A DNA stretch of 64,000 nt from a bacterium. GTDB lineage: Bacteria > UBP7 > UBA6624. Of the stretch, positions 8,808-18,281 are shown one piece after another. The stretch spans positions 186,001 through 250,000 of the forward strand of contig PBAU01000003.1 in assembly GCA_002716355.1 (NCBI GenBank), read 5' to 3'. Every line of letters begins with the position of its first letter. The first letter of the stretch is position 1. Under the pieces are notes generated by a model. The model worked only from the letters and a program-made list of their open reading frames with translations. It ran no database searches and had not been told where the DNA came from. The translations under genes were made by a program, and so were the position numbers.

Positions 8808-9445
8808 TAAACCTTGACTCCATTGAATAGCTCATCAGCAATTTTTTGCTCTACTTCAGAAGGAGTGCCATTGCCATCAACTTTTACCAGCATGCCTTTA
8901 GAAGCATACAGGTCAATCAAAGGTTCAGTCTCTTCTCTGTAAACATTCAACCTGCTTTCTGCAACCTCATATGTATCATCTTTCCTATGAATAAGTCTTT
9001 CTTTGATTTCTTCAGATGGTGGGTTAAACTCAAGATGATAAATATTTCCTGTCTCAGGATCAAGCCTCCTGCCAGTTATTCTTTCCATAACCACATCATC
9101 ATCAACATCTATAAACAATACTTTATTAATTTCAACTTCTAAATTTAACATACTTGCTTGGTTTAAAGTCCTAGGGAAACCATCAAAAAGACAGCCGTTT
9201 TCAGATGTTTCTATTTTGCTTTTAAGCAACTTAAAAACCAAATCATCAGAAACTAAATTACCGTTTGAAACTACTTCCTGGACCTCTTTCCCCAATTCAG
9301 ACTTAGAGTTAATCTCATTTCGTATAATGTCGCCAGTTGAAATGTGTATCAAACCATAATTTTTTATAATCCTTTTAGCCTGCGTGCCTTTGCCAGCACC
9401 AGGAGCACCTAGTAATATCAAATTCATATTTTTCAAGTCACTCAT
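8807..9445 (-). CDS. adk: adenylate kinase
   Basis: A 212-aa nucleoside monophosphate kinase (ATP + AMP to 2 ADP). The P-loop is LLGAPGAGKGTQAKRI. The AMP-binding DGFPRT motif is present (CLFDGFPRTLNQASML), and the lid begins ERITGRRLDPETGNIYH. The lid has no Cys4 zinc site; it is the His/Ser/Asp type. An alternative start at MNLILLG, six codons in, is possible. The ATG used shares one base with the secY stop. Confidence 0.97.
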   Translation of the reverse strand: MSDLKNMNLILLGAPGAGKGTQAKRIIKNYGLIHISTGDIIRNEINSKSELGKEVQEVVSNGNLVSDDLVFKLLKSKIETSENGCLFDGFPRTLNQASMLNLEVEINKVLFIDVDDDVVMERITGRRLDPETGNIYHLEFNPPSEEIKERLIHRKDDTYEVAESRLNVYREETEPLIDLYASKGMLVKVDGNGTPSEVEQKIADELFNGVKV

Positions 9446-10728
9446 TATCTTGTTTTCATAAAGCCTTTATATTGCCTGCTTACAACATGTGCTTCAAGCT
9501 GTCTCATGGTGTCAAGGCTAACACCAACAACAATCAACAATCCGGTCCCACCTATAGCAAATGATGAAACCCCTGCAGCATTAGCAATTAATATTGGCAA
9601 AACAGCTATAAGGGCAAGCCATACACCACCTAGAAAAGTAATTTTTTCCTGGATCTGTTGAATGTATTCTTGAGTTTGCTTTCCAGGTCTTATTCCTGGT
9701 ATAAAGCCACCACCTTTTTTTAAATTCTTAGCTATGTCTTCAGGCTTGAAGCTTATTGAAGAATACAGAAAGGTAAAAAAGAAAGTTAATATCGCCAATG
9801 TAGCATAATAACCCCAGTTTGAAAGAAACTGTCCAATGCTAATTGCAAATGGGTGATCCTGAGGAAGGAAGTTAGCTATAGTTTGCGGTATCAAAAGTGC
9901 TGAAATCGCAAAAATTATAGGTATAACACCAGCAATATCTACCCTTACCGGCAGATAAGAAACTTGACCGCCAATAACACGCTGGCCGACAGTTCTTGTT
10001 GAATACCTAATAGGTATCCTCCTCTCTGCAAGTTGCATATAAACTATTACACCAATCATCAAAAGAACAAAAATGCCAAAAAGCAAGAATGGGCCAACCT
10101 GAGCAACATTTTGCTGAGCAATTTTAAATTGCTGAGCAAGAGCTGTTGGCAAACTCATAACTATCCCTGCAAAAATCAAAAGAGAGACACCGTTACCAAT
10201 ACCTCTTTCAGTCATCTCATCTCCCAACCACATCAGAAAAGAGGTTCCTGCAACCAATGTAATCATGATGACAAACAAATCTAAAGGATTTTCTCTAACA
10301 AGAATCTTTTGAGCTTTAAACAATGCCAAAAAACTATAAGACTGAATAAAAGCAATAAATATTGTCAGATATTTAGTCCATTTACCAATAAGTATCCTTC
10401 CTTCCATGCCTCTTTCTTTTTGAATCTCTTCTAAAGCAGGAAAGCAAAATGTCATAACCTGCATCATTATGCTAGCGTTAATATAAGGCATTATCCCTAA
10501 AGCAAAAATAGAAAACCTTTTGAGTGAACCACCGCTAAAAAGATCCAACAAACCCAAAACTCCACCAGAATTAAATAAATTCTGCAATGCGTCATTGTTT
10601 ATTCCTGGAAGAGGAACGTGTCCTCCAGCAGAAAATATCAACAAGCCCAAAGCGACAAAAGAAATTCGCTTCTTTAATTCTGGACTTGCCAATGCATCAT
10701 TGACTGCAGCCTGAGCCTGCTTTTTCAT
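9445..10728 (-). CDS. secY: preprotein translocase subunit SecY
   Basis: A 427-aa, ten-helix channel of the Sec translocon in the inner membrane. Typical pieces are FSAGGHVPLPGINNDAL (before TM2), LMWLGDEMTERGIGNGVSL, the cytosolic loop RRIPIRYSTRTVGQRVIGGQ, and FKPEDIAKNLKKGGGFIPGIRPGKQT in the C5 loop that contacts SecA and the ribosome. It follows rplO with a four-base overlap and precedes adk, the common spc-operon order. Confidence 0.98.
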   Translation of the reverse strand: MKKQAQAAVNDALASPELKKRISFVALGLLIFSAGGHVPLPGINNDALQNLFNSGGVLGLLDLFSGGSLKRFSIFALGIMPYINASIMMQVMTFCFPALEEIQKERGMEGRILIGKWTKYLTIFIAFIQSYSFLALFKAQKILVRENPLDLFVIMITLVAGTSFLMWLGDEMTERGIGNGVSLLIFAGIVMSLPTALAQQFKIAQQNVAQVGPFLLFGIFVLLMIGVIVYMQLAERRIPIRYSTRTVGQRVIGGQVSYLPVRVDIAGVIPIIFAISALLIPQTIANFLPQDHPFAISIGQFLSNWGYYATLAILTFFFTFLYSSISFKPEDIAKNLKKGGGFIPGIRPGKQTQEYIQQIQEKITFLGGVWLALIAVLPILIANAAGVSSFAIGGTGLLIVVGVSLDTMRQLEAHVVSRQYKGFMKTR

Positions 10729-11159
10729 TTTATAGTTACTTTCCCACCTGCTTTTTCAATTTTTTGAATAGCAGTTTTGCTTGCAGCATTTACAGTTAAT
10801 TCAATTTTCTTTTCAATTTTTCCATTTCCAAGCAATTTAACCAAGTTATTCTTTCTAATAAGTCCTTTTTTCAACAATTGCTTAATGGTAACTTTTTTAC
10901 CATCATCAAAAGCGGCATTTATATCTGAAAGATTAACAACCTGATAGACAGTTGAATTTCGATTTTTGAAACCACCTAAACTTCTTGCTTTTCTGTAATA
11001 GGGCAAACTGTCACCTGAAAACATTGTTGGCAACTTTCCTCCACTTCTTGACTTGGTCCCCTTCATACCTCTACCAGCAGTCTTGCCTCTTCTTGCAGCT
11101 TTACCACGTGCAACCCTGACACGATCTTTTTTGACTTTTACTAAATCTTTATAATCCAT
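10725..11159 (-). CDS. rplO: 50S ribosomal protein L15
   Basis: 144 aa. Glycine-rich N-terminus ARGKAARRGKTAGRGMKGTK, then GGFKNRNSTVYQVVNLSDI and the C-terminal LTVNAASKTAIQKIEKAGGK typical of L15. It directly follows rpsE with a one-base overlap, so the L30 gene (rpmD) that commonly lies between S5 and L15 is missing. Confidence 0.98.
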   Translation of the reverse strand: MDYKDLVKVKKDRVRVARGKAARRGKTAGRGMKGTKSRSGGKLPTMFSGDSLPYYRKARSLGGFKNRNSTVYQVVNLSDINAAFDDGKKVTIKQLLKKGLIRKNNLVKLLGNGKIEKKIELTVNAASKTAIQKIEKAGGKVTIK

Positions 11160-11680
11160 TATTCAGGCATCTCCTTCATAAACCAAATAGAGCTAACATC
11201 AACACCTCTCAAAGCAGCCAATTTTTTTGGATCTCGTAAAGATTTGAAACCATTCATTGTTGCTTTAGCGGCATTAAGAGGAGTTGCTGCACCTCTAATT
11301 TTGGTGTATATATTTTTAATACCAGCAACCTCACATAAAGCCCTGACTGTAGCACCAGCAATAACACCGGTTCCAGGTGGAGCAGGTATCAAATGTACTG
11401 TACTTGCACCTTGTTTTCCTTTAACTTCATGGGCGATTGTTCCATTAACAAGCGGTAATTTGTAAAGATTCTTCTCTGCAGAAGCTGCAGCTTTTCTTAT
11501 AGCTTGAGGAGTTTGAACAGCAGTTCCTAAACCTATTCCAGATCTTCCTTTTCCATCACCAACAACAACAAGAGCAGAGAACCTAAACCTCTTACCTCCA
11601 GCCACAGTTTTACTTACTCTTCTTATCTGAATAACTTTTTCCTGAAACTCTTTTTCTTTTTTTTCTGGTTTAAAATTCAT
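11159..11680 (-). CDS. rpsE: 30S ribosomal protein S5
   Basis: 173 aa. The double-stranded RNA-binding half has KVIQIRRVSKTVAGGKRFRF and VVGDGKGRSGIGLGTAVQTP. The C-terminal half has HLIPAPPGTGVIAGATVRAL and AGIKNIYTKIRGA, followed by NAAKATMNGF. The protein takes part in decoding accuracy. Start and stop overlap rplR and rplO by one base each. Confidence 0.98.
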   Translation of the reverse strand: MNFKPEKKEKEFQEKVIQIRRVSKTVAGGKRFRFSALVVVGDGKGRSGIGLGTAVQTPQAIRKAAASAEKNLYKLPLVNGTIAHEVKGKQGASTVHLIPAPPGTGVIAGATVRALCEVAGIKNIYTKIRGAATPLNAAKATMNGFKSLRDPKKLAALRGVDVSSIWFMKEMPE

Positions 11681-12039
11681 TAAAAATTAATAACTTCTCT
11701 AACTGCATCAGCTAAAGAAGCAACCCTCCCATGATATTTATAGCCGCCTCTATCAAAAACAACATTTTTGACACCTTTTTTAACAGCCCTTTTTGCAATT
11801 GTTTCACCTACTAATTTAGCTGCCTCTAAAGGCTTAACACTATTACATTTTTTTCTTAATTCTTTATCAATCGTTGAAGCAGAACATAATGTAGTTCTGC
11901 TGGTATCATCTATTATTTGAGCATAAATCTCTTTATGGCTTCTAAAGATAGTCAGCCTAGGATGTGATGCAGTCCCATGCAAAGATCTTCTTATCCTCTT
12001 ATGTCTTGCAATTCTTTTCAGTCTTCTAAAATCTTTCAT
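11680..12039 (-). CDS. rplR: 50S ribosomal protein L18
   Basis: 119 aa. It shows [34 protein letters not shown], split here over the typical L18 N-terminus, and [20 protein letters not shown] near the C-terminus, which are the 5S rRNA-binding signatures. The order rplF-rplR-rpsE is conserved. Confidence 0.98.
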   Translation of the reverse strand: MKDFRRLKRIARHKRIRRSLHGTASHPRLTIFRSHKEIYAQIIDDTSRTTLCSASTIDKELRKKCNSVKPLEAAKLVGETIAKRAVKKGVKNVVFDRGGYKYHGRVASLADAVREVINF

Positions 12040-12041
12040 CT

Positions 12042-12569
12042 TTAAGCCGCCTCAACAACTCTTCTCTTCTTTTTGTTGTAAGTTAAATCTTTTCTCTTGA
12101 TGCCTTGAAGCTTGTAAGGCTCAACAGGCCTGACCTGCATAACCTTATCGCAAAAGCCTCCAACATCTTGTTTGCAGATTCCAGAAATTTTTACTTCACC
12201 TTTCACAACCTCAACATCTACAAACTCAGGAATTTCCAAAATCACATCATGTGAATAACCAGCTTTTATTGTTAGTTTTTTTCCAGATACAGAAACCCTA
12301 TAACCAGGACCATCTGCAATAAGAGAGTAGCTAAAACCTTTAGAAACTCCAATAACAGCATTTTCTAATAAAGATCTAAAAGTACCATGAAACTTCTTTT
12401 GTGCCTTGCTTTCAACGATAATTTTATTTCCTTCCTTTTTGAAAGAAACGTTCTTGAATGTATTAACCTTCAAAACACCTTTAGGCCCTTTCACCTCTAC
12501 GAAAGAAGAAGAGTCAGTGACCTCTACGCCCATTGGGAGCAATATTGCTTTTCTACCTATTCTGCTCAT
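12042..12569 (-). CDS. rplF: 50S ribosomal protein L6
   Basis: 175 aa. It opens [16 protein letters not shown], followed by two similar L6 domains. The second ends with [17 protein letters not shown], close to the family signature (P-x-P-Y-K-x-K-G). It overlaps rpsH by four bases and is two bases from rplR. Confidence 0.98.
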   Translation of the reverse strand: MSRIGRKAILLPMGVEVTDSSSFVEVKGPKGVLKVNTFKNVSFKKEGNKIIVESKAQKKFHGTFRSLLENAVIGVSKGFSYSLIADGPGYRVSVSGKKLTIKAGYSHDVILEIPEFVDVEVVKGEVKISGICKQDVGGFCDKVMQVRPVEPYKLQGIKRKDLTYNKKKRRVVEAA

Positions 12570-12979
12570 ATTATCACCGCCACATACTCGCCACCCAAGC
12601 CTTTCTTTTTTGCTTCTCTGTCAGGTAAAAGACCTTGCGAGGTTGAAATCAAGCCAGTTCCCAAGCCATTTATAACTCTTTTAACTTCATCTCTTTTCAG
12701 GTAAACCCTTCGACTTGGTTTGCTTACTCTTTTTAGATTCTGAATCAATGGTATCCTGTCTCCAGAATCTGAAATAGTGTACTTCAAGCTAACAACCAAA
12801 AATTTACCAGGATGTTTTTCGCCTATTGTTTCATACCCATTAATCCAACCTTCAGAAGCAAGGACCTTCAAAATGTCTTCTCCAAAATTAAAATGGGGAA
12901 TCCTTGTTGAGCTGTGACTTCTGTTTCCAGCGTTCTTTATTCTTATTAATAAATCTGATATAGGGTCTGAATGTGTCAC
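12566..12979 (-). CDS. rpsH: 30S ribosomal protein S8
   Basis: 137 aa. It begins [19 protein letters not shown], as S8 does, and has [20 protein letters not shown] then [20 protein letters not shown], the rRNA-binding C-terminal signature (S-T-S/P-x-G). ATGA junctions join it to rpsN and rplF. Confidence 0.98.
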   Translation of the reverse strand: MTHSDPISDLLIRIKNAGNRSHSSTRIPHFNFGEDILKVLASEGWINGYETIGEKHPGKFLVVSLKYTISDSGDRIPLIQNLKRVSKPSRRVYLKRDEVKRVINGLGTGLISTSQGLLPDREAKKKGLGGEYVAVII

Positions 12980-13161
12980 CAGCTTGCCTTCCTTACTCCT
13001 GGAATTTCACCATTGTGAGCCATTTCTCTAAAGCAAATCCTGCAGATCCCAAACATTCTCATGTAACCTCTGGGTCTACCACATATGCTGCATCTGTTAT
13101 AAGCTCTAACCGAGTATTTTTGTTTTCTCTTTTGTTTAGCAATCATTGATTTTTTTGCCAT
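12976..13161 (-). CDS. rpsN: 30S ribosomal protein S14, zinc (type Z)
   Basis: 61 aa, the short zinc-binding form. The four ligands are CSIC (residues about 24-27) and CRIC (about 39-42), with [12 protein letters not shown] between and [17 protein letters not shown] at the end. Organisms with this form depend on zinc for S14; a zinc-free paralogue, if any, is not in the window. Confidence 0.98.
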   Translation of the reverse strand: MAKKSMIAKQKRKQKYSVRAYNRCSICGRPRGYMRMFGICRICFREMAHNGEIPGVRKASW

Positions 13162-13694
13162 TATTCTTCCTTCTCCTTGAATGGAAGGCCTATTGACTCA
13201 AGAAGAGCCTCCCCGTCCTCATCTTTATCAGAAGTTGTTACAAAGGTTATAGAAAAACCCCTTACTCTGTTTCCTATTTTGTCAAAAGGTATTTCAGGAA
13301 ATACAGATTGCTCTTTTAATGCTACTGTAAGATTTCCATGACCATCCATGTTTCTTTCTAAGCCACGAAAATCTCTAACCCTTGGAATCACAACAGAGAT
13401 AAGCCTTGTGACGAAATCATTCATTTTTACACCACGCAATGTTACCTTTGCGCCTATTGGCTGACCTTCCCTTAGCTTGAAACCAGCAACAGACTTTCTT
13501 GCTTTTGTTATAACTGCCTTTTGGCCAGTCACCATCTCCAAATGCTCAACAACAGGATTCAAAAGTTTTTTATCTGCAGAAGCGTCCCCAACACCAACAT
13601 TAACAACAACTTTTTCTAAAGCTGGAAGAGACATAACATTCTCTCTTCCTAACTTTTCTTTTAGCTGATCTATTAAATCTTCTGTTAACCTCAT
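13161..13694 (-). CDS. rplE: 50S ribosomal protein L5
   Basis: 177 aa. [19 protein letters not shown] and [20 protein letters not shown] match the L5 core, with [13 protein letters not shown] and FPEIPFDKI for the 5S rRNA and tRNA contacts. It is one-base overlapped with both rplX and rpsN. Confidence 0.98.
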   Translation of the reverse strand: MRLTEDLIDQLKEKLGRENVMSLPALEKVVVNVGVGDASADKKLLNPVVEHLEMVTGQKAVITKARKSVAGFKLREGQPIGAKVTLRGVKMNDFVTRLISVVIPRVRDFRGLERNMDGHGNLTVALKEQSVFPEIPFDKIGNRVRGFSITFVTTSDKDEDGEALLESIGLPFKEKEE

Positions 13695-14002
13695 TAGAAA
13701 GTCACTCCTGATTTTTTAGATAATCTATTTTTTGTTCCATCTTTTCCAATTTTTACCGATACTCTTGTTGCTTTGCCTTTTGAGTCGATTGGCATTAAAT
13801 TTGACACATGTATTGGTCTAGATATTTCATCTTTTGAACCCTCTGAGCCTTCTTCTCCGCTCTTTTTTCTGTGCCTTACAAGCAAACCTAAACCCTTAAC
13901 AATTGCTCTTTTGCCCTTTATCAAAGCCACTTCACCTTCCTGTCCAGAATCATTTCCAGCAATTACTTTAACTTTATCTCCTACCTTTATCCTCTTTACC
14001 AT
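13694..14002 (-). CDS. rplX: 50S ribosomal protein L24
   Basis: 102 aa. The KOW motif is clear: IKVGDKVKVIAGNDSGQEGE at the N-terminus, with VKGLGLLVRHRKK following. An acidic/Ser-rich insert (SGEEGSEGSKDE) lies before RPIHVSNLMPID. It starts on the last base of rplN. Confidence 0.97.
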   Translation of the reverse strand: MVKRIKVGDKVKVIAGNDSGQEGEVALIKGKRAIVKGLGLLVRHRKKSGEEGSEGSKDEISRPIHVSNLMPIDSKGKATRVSVKIGKDGTKNRLSKKSGVTF

Positions 14003-14370
14003 TAAAGAACCTCCGGTGCTAACGAAATAATTTTTGCAAAAAGTTTTTGTCTAAGTTCCCTTCCAACGGGACCAAATATTCTTGTGCCTCTAGGTGTGCC
14101 ATCTTCATTCAATAACACACATGCATTATCGTCAAATCTAATATTGCTTCCATCTTTTCTTTTTGTCTTAGAAACAGTTCTAACAACAACAGCTCTAACA
14201 ATTTGTTTCTTCTTAACCATGCCTTCTGGCAAAGCTGATTTGATGGAACAAACAACAACATCACCAATATGAGCGTATCTTTTTCTAGTTCCTCCAAGAA
14301 CACGTATGCATTGGAGCCTTCTTGCACCAGAATTATCGGCACAATTCAAAATACTTTCTTGCTGAATCAC
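14002..14370 (-). CDS. rplN: 50S ribosomal protein L14
   Basis: 122 aa. It begins [20 protein letters not shown] and has [13 protein letters not shown] near the C-terminus, both diagnostic. It lies in the standard rpsQ-rplN-rplX order, with a four-base overlap to rpsQ. Confidence 0.98.
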   Translation of the reverse strand: MIQQESILNCADNSGARRLQCIRVLGGTRKRYAHIGDVVVCSIKSALPEGMVKKKQIVRAVVVRTVSKTKRKDGSNIRFDDNACVLLNEDGTPRGTRIFGPVGRELRQKLFAKIISLAPEVL

Positions 14371-14612
14371 TTCTTTCCCTCTAAAATTTTATTAATTTTG
14401 AAACTTTTTCTTTTAGAAACAGGAAGACATGAGATGATTTCAACAAAATCACCTATCTTTGAGCTTCCTTTTTCATCATGAACTAAATATTTTTTAGATC
14501 TCAATAATCTTTTTTTAAATTTTGGATGAACAGTTTGTCTTGTAACTAAAACTTTAACACTCTTCTCTCCGCTCAGCTTTATAACTTTACCCTGCAATTT
14601 TTGCTGTGTCAT
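14367..14612 (-). CDS. rpsQ: 30S ribosomal protein S17
   Basis: 81 aa. It shows [20 protein letters not shown], then [19 protein letters not shown] and [20 protein letters not shown], the OB-fold S17 signature (G-D-x-V-x-I-x-E/S-x-R/L-P-x-S-K). Overlaps rpmC and rplN by four bases each. Confidence 0.97.
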   Translation of the reverse strand: MTQQKLQGKVIKLSGEKSVKVLVTRQTVHPKFKKRLLRSKKYLVHDEKGSSKIGDFVEIISCLPVSKRKSFKINKILEGKK

Positions 14613-14812
14613 TTTGAATTTCTCCCAATTAAAGTTCTAGCTCTAGCTATTTTCTTTTTTAAAGATCTAATTTTTCCAGCTGGAGCAGTACCTGATCTAG
14701 CTGAGTCAAATCTAATCTCCATTAATTCCTTTTTTGCTTTCCTTATCTCTTCCACTAATTTTGAATTCTTCATTGAAGAAAGCTTATCGAACTCTTTTTT
14801 CTTTATTGCCAT
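14609..14812 (-). CDS. rpmC: 50S ribosomal protein L29
   Basis: 67 aa, a two-helix protein at the peptide tunnel exit. The core KLVEEIRKAKKELMEIRFDS and KIRSLKKKIARARTLI fit L29 (normally KKx-I-A-R-x-x-T-x-L). It overlaps rplP by ten bases. Confidence 0.96.
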   Translation of the reverse strand: MAIKKKEFDKLSSMKNSKLVEEIRKAKKELMEIRFDSARSGTAPAGKIRSLKKKIARARTLIGRNSK

Positions 14813-15240
14813 GGTTTACCTTCTCCGCTTTTTAAGGTGATTACACTAACAGGAATACTTATCTTGTGTCTAACTTTTGACAAAGCATTTTTTGCTTGTT
14901 GGCTAGGAACGCCTGCAACTTCAAAAAGAACCTGTCCCCTCTTGATTCTTGCTTCATATCTTTCAACAGCACCTTTACCTTTACCCATTCTTGCTTCTAA
15001 AGGATGCTTAGTTATAGGCAAATCAGGAAAAACCCTTGTCCACATTTTTGCCTTATCTCCCACACGTCTCCTTATCAAAACACGAATAGCCTCTATCTGT
15101 CTAGATGTCATTCTTCCATTACCATTAGCTCTGACTCCAAACTCACCAAAAGCAAGCTTGTTTCCTCTGATTGACTTACCTCTATTCCTTCCCCTGAAGG
15201 CTTTTAAATATTTCCATCTTTTTGGTTGAAGTAAAGGCAT
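14803..15240 (-). CDS. rplP: 50S ribosomal protein L16
   Basis: 145 aa. The N-terminus MPLLQPKRWKYLKAFRGRNRG is followed by FGEFGVRANGNGRMTSRQIEA, then FPDLPITKHPLEARMGKGKG, all L16 hallmarks. The N-terminal arm differs slightly from the usual K-R-x-K-Y/H-R-K start. It is one-base overlapped with rpsC. Confidence 0.98.
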   Translation of the reverse strand: MPLLQPKRWKYLKAFRGRNRGKSIRGNKLAFGEFGVRANGNGRMTSRQIEAIRVLIRRRVGDKAKMWTRVFPDLPITKHPLEARMGKGKGAVERYEARIKRGQVLFEVAGVPSQQAKNALSKVRHKISIPVSVITLKSGEGKPWQ

Positions 15241-15908
15241 TAGTCCTCATCCTCCCGATGTATCCATACTTTTACACCTAATATTCCATATTTAGTCCAA
15301 GCTTCAGCAAAACCAAAATCAACATTTGCTCTCAAGGTGTGTCTAGGTATTGAACCTTCAGAATACTTCATAGTTCTTGCTATCTCAGCACCATCAACTC
15401 TTCCTGCAATCTCAAGCTTACAACCTTTTGCTCCTGCAGCAATAGCAGCATCAACAACCTGTTTCATAATTCGTCTAGTTGACTTTCTAGCTTCAAGCTG
15501 TCTTCTAACAGAGTCAGCAACAACATTTGCATATATGTCAGGCTCTCTTATCTCAACTGCTTTTATTGTTATTCTCTGATCTGGCAAAAGACCTTTGAGA
15601 TGTGTTACAGTCGCATCTATCGAAGCCCCTTTTTTTCCAATAAGGGCTCCTGGTCTAGCAGTGTGTACTGCAATTTCTACAACATCAGAACCCCTTGGAG
15701 CAACAGTTCTGATTATTTCAACCTTTTGAATAGCAGAGTCCTTATGCCTCTTGGCAATAACCCTTCTTATCACAGCATCAGCTTCAATCAATTTAGCATA
15801 ATCTTTATTTTTCTGAGGGAACCAAGTGGCATTCCAGCCTCTACCAGTTTTAGTAGCCTTATGGTAAACACCTACTCTAAAACCATTAGCATTTATCTTA
15901 TTACCCAT
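15240..15908 (-). CDS. rpsC: 30S ribosomal protein S3
   Basis: 222 aa from ATG at 15908; the frame is open three codons further but [13 protein letters not shown] is the normal S3 start. The KH domain carries VEIAVHTARPGALIGKKGAS (GxxG loop). The C-terminal domain has GCKLEIAGRVDGAEIARTMK and HTLRANVDFGFAEAWTKYGI. It overlaps rplV by eight bases. Confidence 0.98.
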   Translation of the reverse strand: MGNKINANGFRVGVYHKATKTGRGWNATWFPQKNKDYAKLIEADAVIRRVIAKRHKDSAIQKVEIIRTVAPRGSDVVEIAVHTARPGALIGKKGASIDATVTHLKGLLPDQRITIKAVEIREPDIYANVVADSVRRQLEARKSTRRIMKQVVDAAIAAGAKGCKLEIAGRVDGAEIARTMKYSEGSIPRHTLRANVDFGFAEAWTKYGILGVKVWIHREDED

Positions 15909-16260
15909 TAGCTTCACCTGTACCTAAAATAATTTCAACATTTGTAGTTCTTTTTTTGTATTTATGAGCCATGCCTCTCATGACCGGTCTGAATCTTTTC
16001 ATTGCAACACCTTTACCAACGTTTATACAAGAAACAAAAAGGCTTGCACTTGGAAGCTCTAAATTATGTTCAGCATTTGCAATGGCTTCATTTAAAAGCT
16101 TCAGCAATAACCTGCTTGCTTTATCGTTTTGACTTGTAAGCCTCAATATTGCATCAGAAACAGCCATACCTCTTACTCTGTGAGCAGCACGATTTATCAT
16201 TTGTGGCTTACAGCGCAAATTCAAACCTTTTGATCTTGGCATTACTTTACTGCTCATCAT
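15901..16260 (-). CDS. rplV: 50S ribosomal protein L22
   Basis: 119 aa. It shows [20 protein letters not shown], then [20 protein letters not shown], and the C-terminal strand [20 protein letters not shown], which contains the tunnel-loop region of L22. It begins at ATGATG overlapping the rpsS stop. Confidence 0.97.
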   Translation of the reverse strand: MMSSKVMPRSKGLNLRCKPQMINRAAHRVRGMAVSDAILRLTSQNDKASRLLLKLLNEAIANAEHNLELPSASLFVSCINVGKGVAMKRFRPVMRGMAHKYKKRTTNVEIILGTGEANG

Positions 16261-16520
16261 TCTGCATCCTTCTTCTTTTTATGACCACCGAATCTTCTTG
16301 TTAATGCAAATTCACCCAATTTATGTCCAACCATTGATTCGCTAACATAAACCTTGTCAAATCTTCTTCCGTTATGAACCTCAAACGTTAAGCCAACCAT
16401 TTCTGGATGTATGGTAGATCTTCTAGACCAAGTTCTTATAGGGTCTCTAGATCCACTTGCCTTGGCTTTAACAATTTTCTTAACCAAGCTTGGTTCAATA
16501 TAAGGTGATTTTTTAGCCAT
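16257..16520 (-). CDS. rpsS: 30S ribosomal protein S19
   Basis: 87 aa. [20 protein letters not shown], then [20 protein letters not shown] and [15 protein letters not shown], the S19 signature. One-base overlap with rplB and four-base overlap with rplV. Confidence 0.98.
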   Translation of the reverse strand: MAKKSPYIEPSLVKKIVKAKASGSRDPIRTWSRRSTIHPEMVGLTFEVHNGRRFDKVYVSESMVGHKLGEFALTRRFGGHKKKKDAE

Positions 16521-17344
16521 TATTTTTTCCTTCTAGACCTTAAGATGTGCTTATCGCTCGGTCTGCTTCTTCTTGTTTTTGGACCTCTAGCAACCTTACC
16601 CCAAGGTGTTCTTAAAATTTTTCCTTTTTGTCGACCTTCACCACCACCGTTTGGATGATCACAAGGATTCATAATCATTCCTCTTACTGACGGCCTCCAG
16701 CCCTTATGTCTCTTTCTTCCTGCATTTCCCCATTTTTCCAAATTGTGTTCAACATTAGAAAGTCTTCCAATTGTTGCACAACAAGTCAAAGGTACCTTTC
16801 TCAACTCTCCACTTGGGAGTTCTATAAAACCCCAACCAGCTTCTTTGTTTTTCAATATTGCAAAACTGCCAGCGCTTCTTGCCAGCAAGCCACCTTGCCC
16901 GGGTCTCAATTCAACAGAATGAATAAATGAACCCGTTCTTATTGATGATAAAGGCATTGTGTTTCCAGGCCTATTTGGAGCTTTATCAGCAGAAACAACC
17001 ATTTGTCCGGCCTCTAGTCCTGTGGGTGCCAAAATATAACTTTTCTCACCATCTGTATAACAGATCAAAGCTATGAAAGCAGTTCTATTTGGGTCGTATT
17101 CAATTTGAACAACTTTGGCTGGAACATCTTTTTTCTTTCTTCTAAAATCTATCATTCTGTACTTGTTCTTATTCCCACCGCCTCTATGCCTTGTTGTAAT
17201 TCTTCCAAGGTTATTCCTGCCACTATTTTTCTTCTTACCCTTAACAAGAGAACCACCACCTGGCTTATCAGCAAGATGACTCTTGTCTATTCGAACGATA
17301 GACCTAAGAGAAGGTGTTGTTGGTTTATATCTTTTTATAGCCAT
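16520..17344 (-). CDS. rplB: 50S ribosomal protein L2
   Basis: 274 aa, full length. It contains [40 protein letters not shown] and, in the C-terminal half, [20 protein letters not shown] with the conserved His needed near the peptidyl transferase centre. It sits two bases after rplW. Confidence 0.99.
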   Translation of the reverse strand: MAIKRYKPTTPSLRSIVRIDKSHLADKPGGGSLVKGKKKNSGRNNLGRITTRHRGGGNKNKYRMIDFRRKKKDVPAKVVQIEYDPNRTAFIALICYTDGEKSYILAPTGLEAGQMVVSADKAPNRPGNTMPLSSIRTGSFIHSVELRPGQGGLLARSAGSFAILKNKEAGWGFIELPSGELRKVPLTCCATIGRLSNVEHNLEKWGNAGRKRHKGWRPSVRGMIMNPCDHPNGGGEGRQKGKILRTPWGKVARGPKTRRSRPSDKHILRSRRKK

Positions 17345-17346
17345 AA

Positions 17347-17658
17347 TTATCCGGGTTGAAAGTGACTCATCAAATCTTCATCAGAAGCAATCCTGACAAT
17401 AGCCTTGATTCTTCTGGAAGTCTGACCGTAAGTAACCCCTCCTTTAGATGTTCTTCTTGCTCTTTTTTTACCAGGATTTTTTAAAATCCTAACAGAAAGA
17501 ACTTTTTTTATCTTTAATTCTTTTTTCACAGCATCTCTTACATCTGTTTTTGTTGCTCTTGCTGATATTTGAAAAGTATAAGCATTTTCATTCATTGCCA
17601 GATCCATTGTTTTTTCTGAAATTATGGGCTTGATTAAAACGTCTGATAAAGCTATCAT
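17347..17658 (-). CDS. rplW: 50S ribosomal protein L23
   Basis: 103 aa from the ATG at 17658; a TTG two codons upstream is in frame, but the ATG makes an ATGA overlap with the rplD stop and has GAGGAG about seven bases upstream. Core: DVLIKPIISEKTMDLAMNEN, TFQISARATKTDVRDAVKKE and KVLSVRILKNPGKKRARR. L23 docks SRP and trigger factor at the tunnel exit. Confidence 0.96.
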   Translation of the reverse strand: MIALSDVLIKPIISEKTMDLAMNENAYTFQISARATKTDVRDAVKKELKIKKVLSVRILKNPGKKRARRTSKGGVTYGQTSRRIKAIVRIASDEDLMSHFQPG

Positions 17659-18281
17659 TTCCAAATCTCCTCAATTTTCTTCAATGCTTCAGAAGATATA
17701 AGTACATTTTTGTACCTTAACAAATCTCCAATATTAACCCTTTCACCACCATAAAACCTAACATTCTTTACGTTTCTGAAAGAACAGCTTGCAGTATCCT
17801 GTTTTTCATTATGCAAAACCAAAGTTTTACCTTCTAGTCCATTTTTGTCCAAAAGAGAAATCGCATTCTTAACAGATGCATTTTTCCATTTTGGAATTTC
17901 AACAAATTTAACCTCACCGTCGGAAAGCTTCTTGCTTAAAGCGGACATCAGCGCCTTCCTTCCTGCTTTTTTGTTTATTTTTAATACTGGATTTCGAGAT
18001 TGAGGGCCATGTATAGCTCCTCCACCTACTCTCTGACCTGCAGTTCTAGCTCCAGCTCTAGCGTTACCTGTACCTTTTTGCCTGTAAAGCTTTCTTGTTG
18101 AAGCTCTTACGTCAGATCTATTTTTTGAGGAACCAGCTAAATCTTTTCCATTATTAACCTGGACACGATAAGCCAAGCTGACAAGAGAAGGATTCCATTC
18201 AACATCAAAAATGCCTTTTGGAAGAGTGATTTTCTTTAACTCTTTGCCAGCTTTGTCATACAGTCCTGATTTAACTGGCAT
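17655..18281 (-). CDS. rplD: 50S ribosomal protein L4
   Basis: 208 aa. The extended loop is well kept: STRKLYRQKGTGNARAGART and GGGAIHGPQSRNPVLKINKK. In several bacteria L4 also represses the S10 operon by attenuation. No S10-leader-like hairpin could be picked out upstream of rpsJ here, because rpsJ directly follows rpsG. Confidence 0.97.
   Translation of the reverse strand: MPVKSGLYDKAGKELKKITLPKGIFDVEWNPSLVSLAYRVQVNNGKDLAGSSKNRSDVRASTRKLYRQKGTGNARAGARTAGQRVGGGAIHGPQSRNPVLKINKKAGRKALMSALSKKLSDGEVKFVEIPKWKNASVKNAISLLDKNGLEGKTLVLHNEKQDTASCSFRNVKNVRFYGGERVNIGDLLRYKNVLISSEALKKIEEIWK

Noticed and set aside
14109-14342. 77-codon minus-strand frame inside rplN
   Set aside because: It is an out-of-frame copy of the L14 gene with no start signal; L14 covers the same bases with a full family match.
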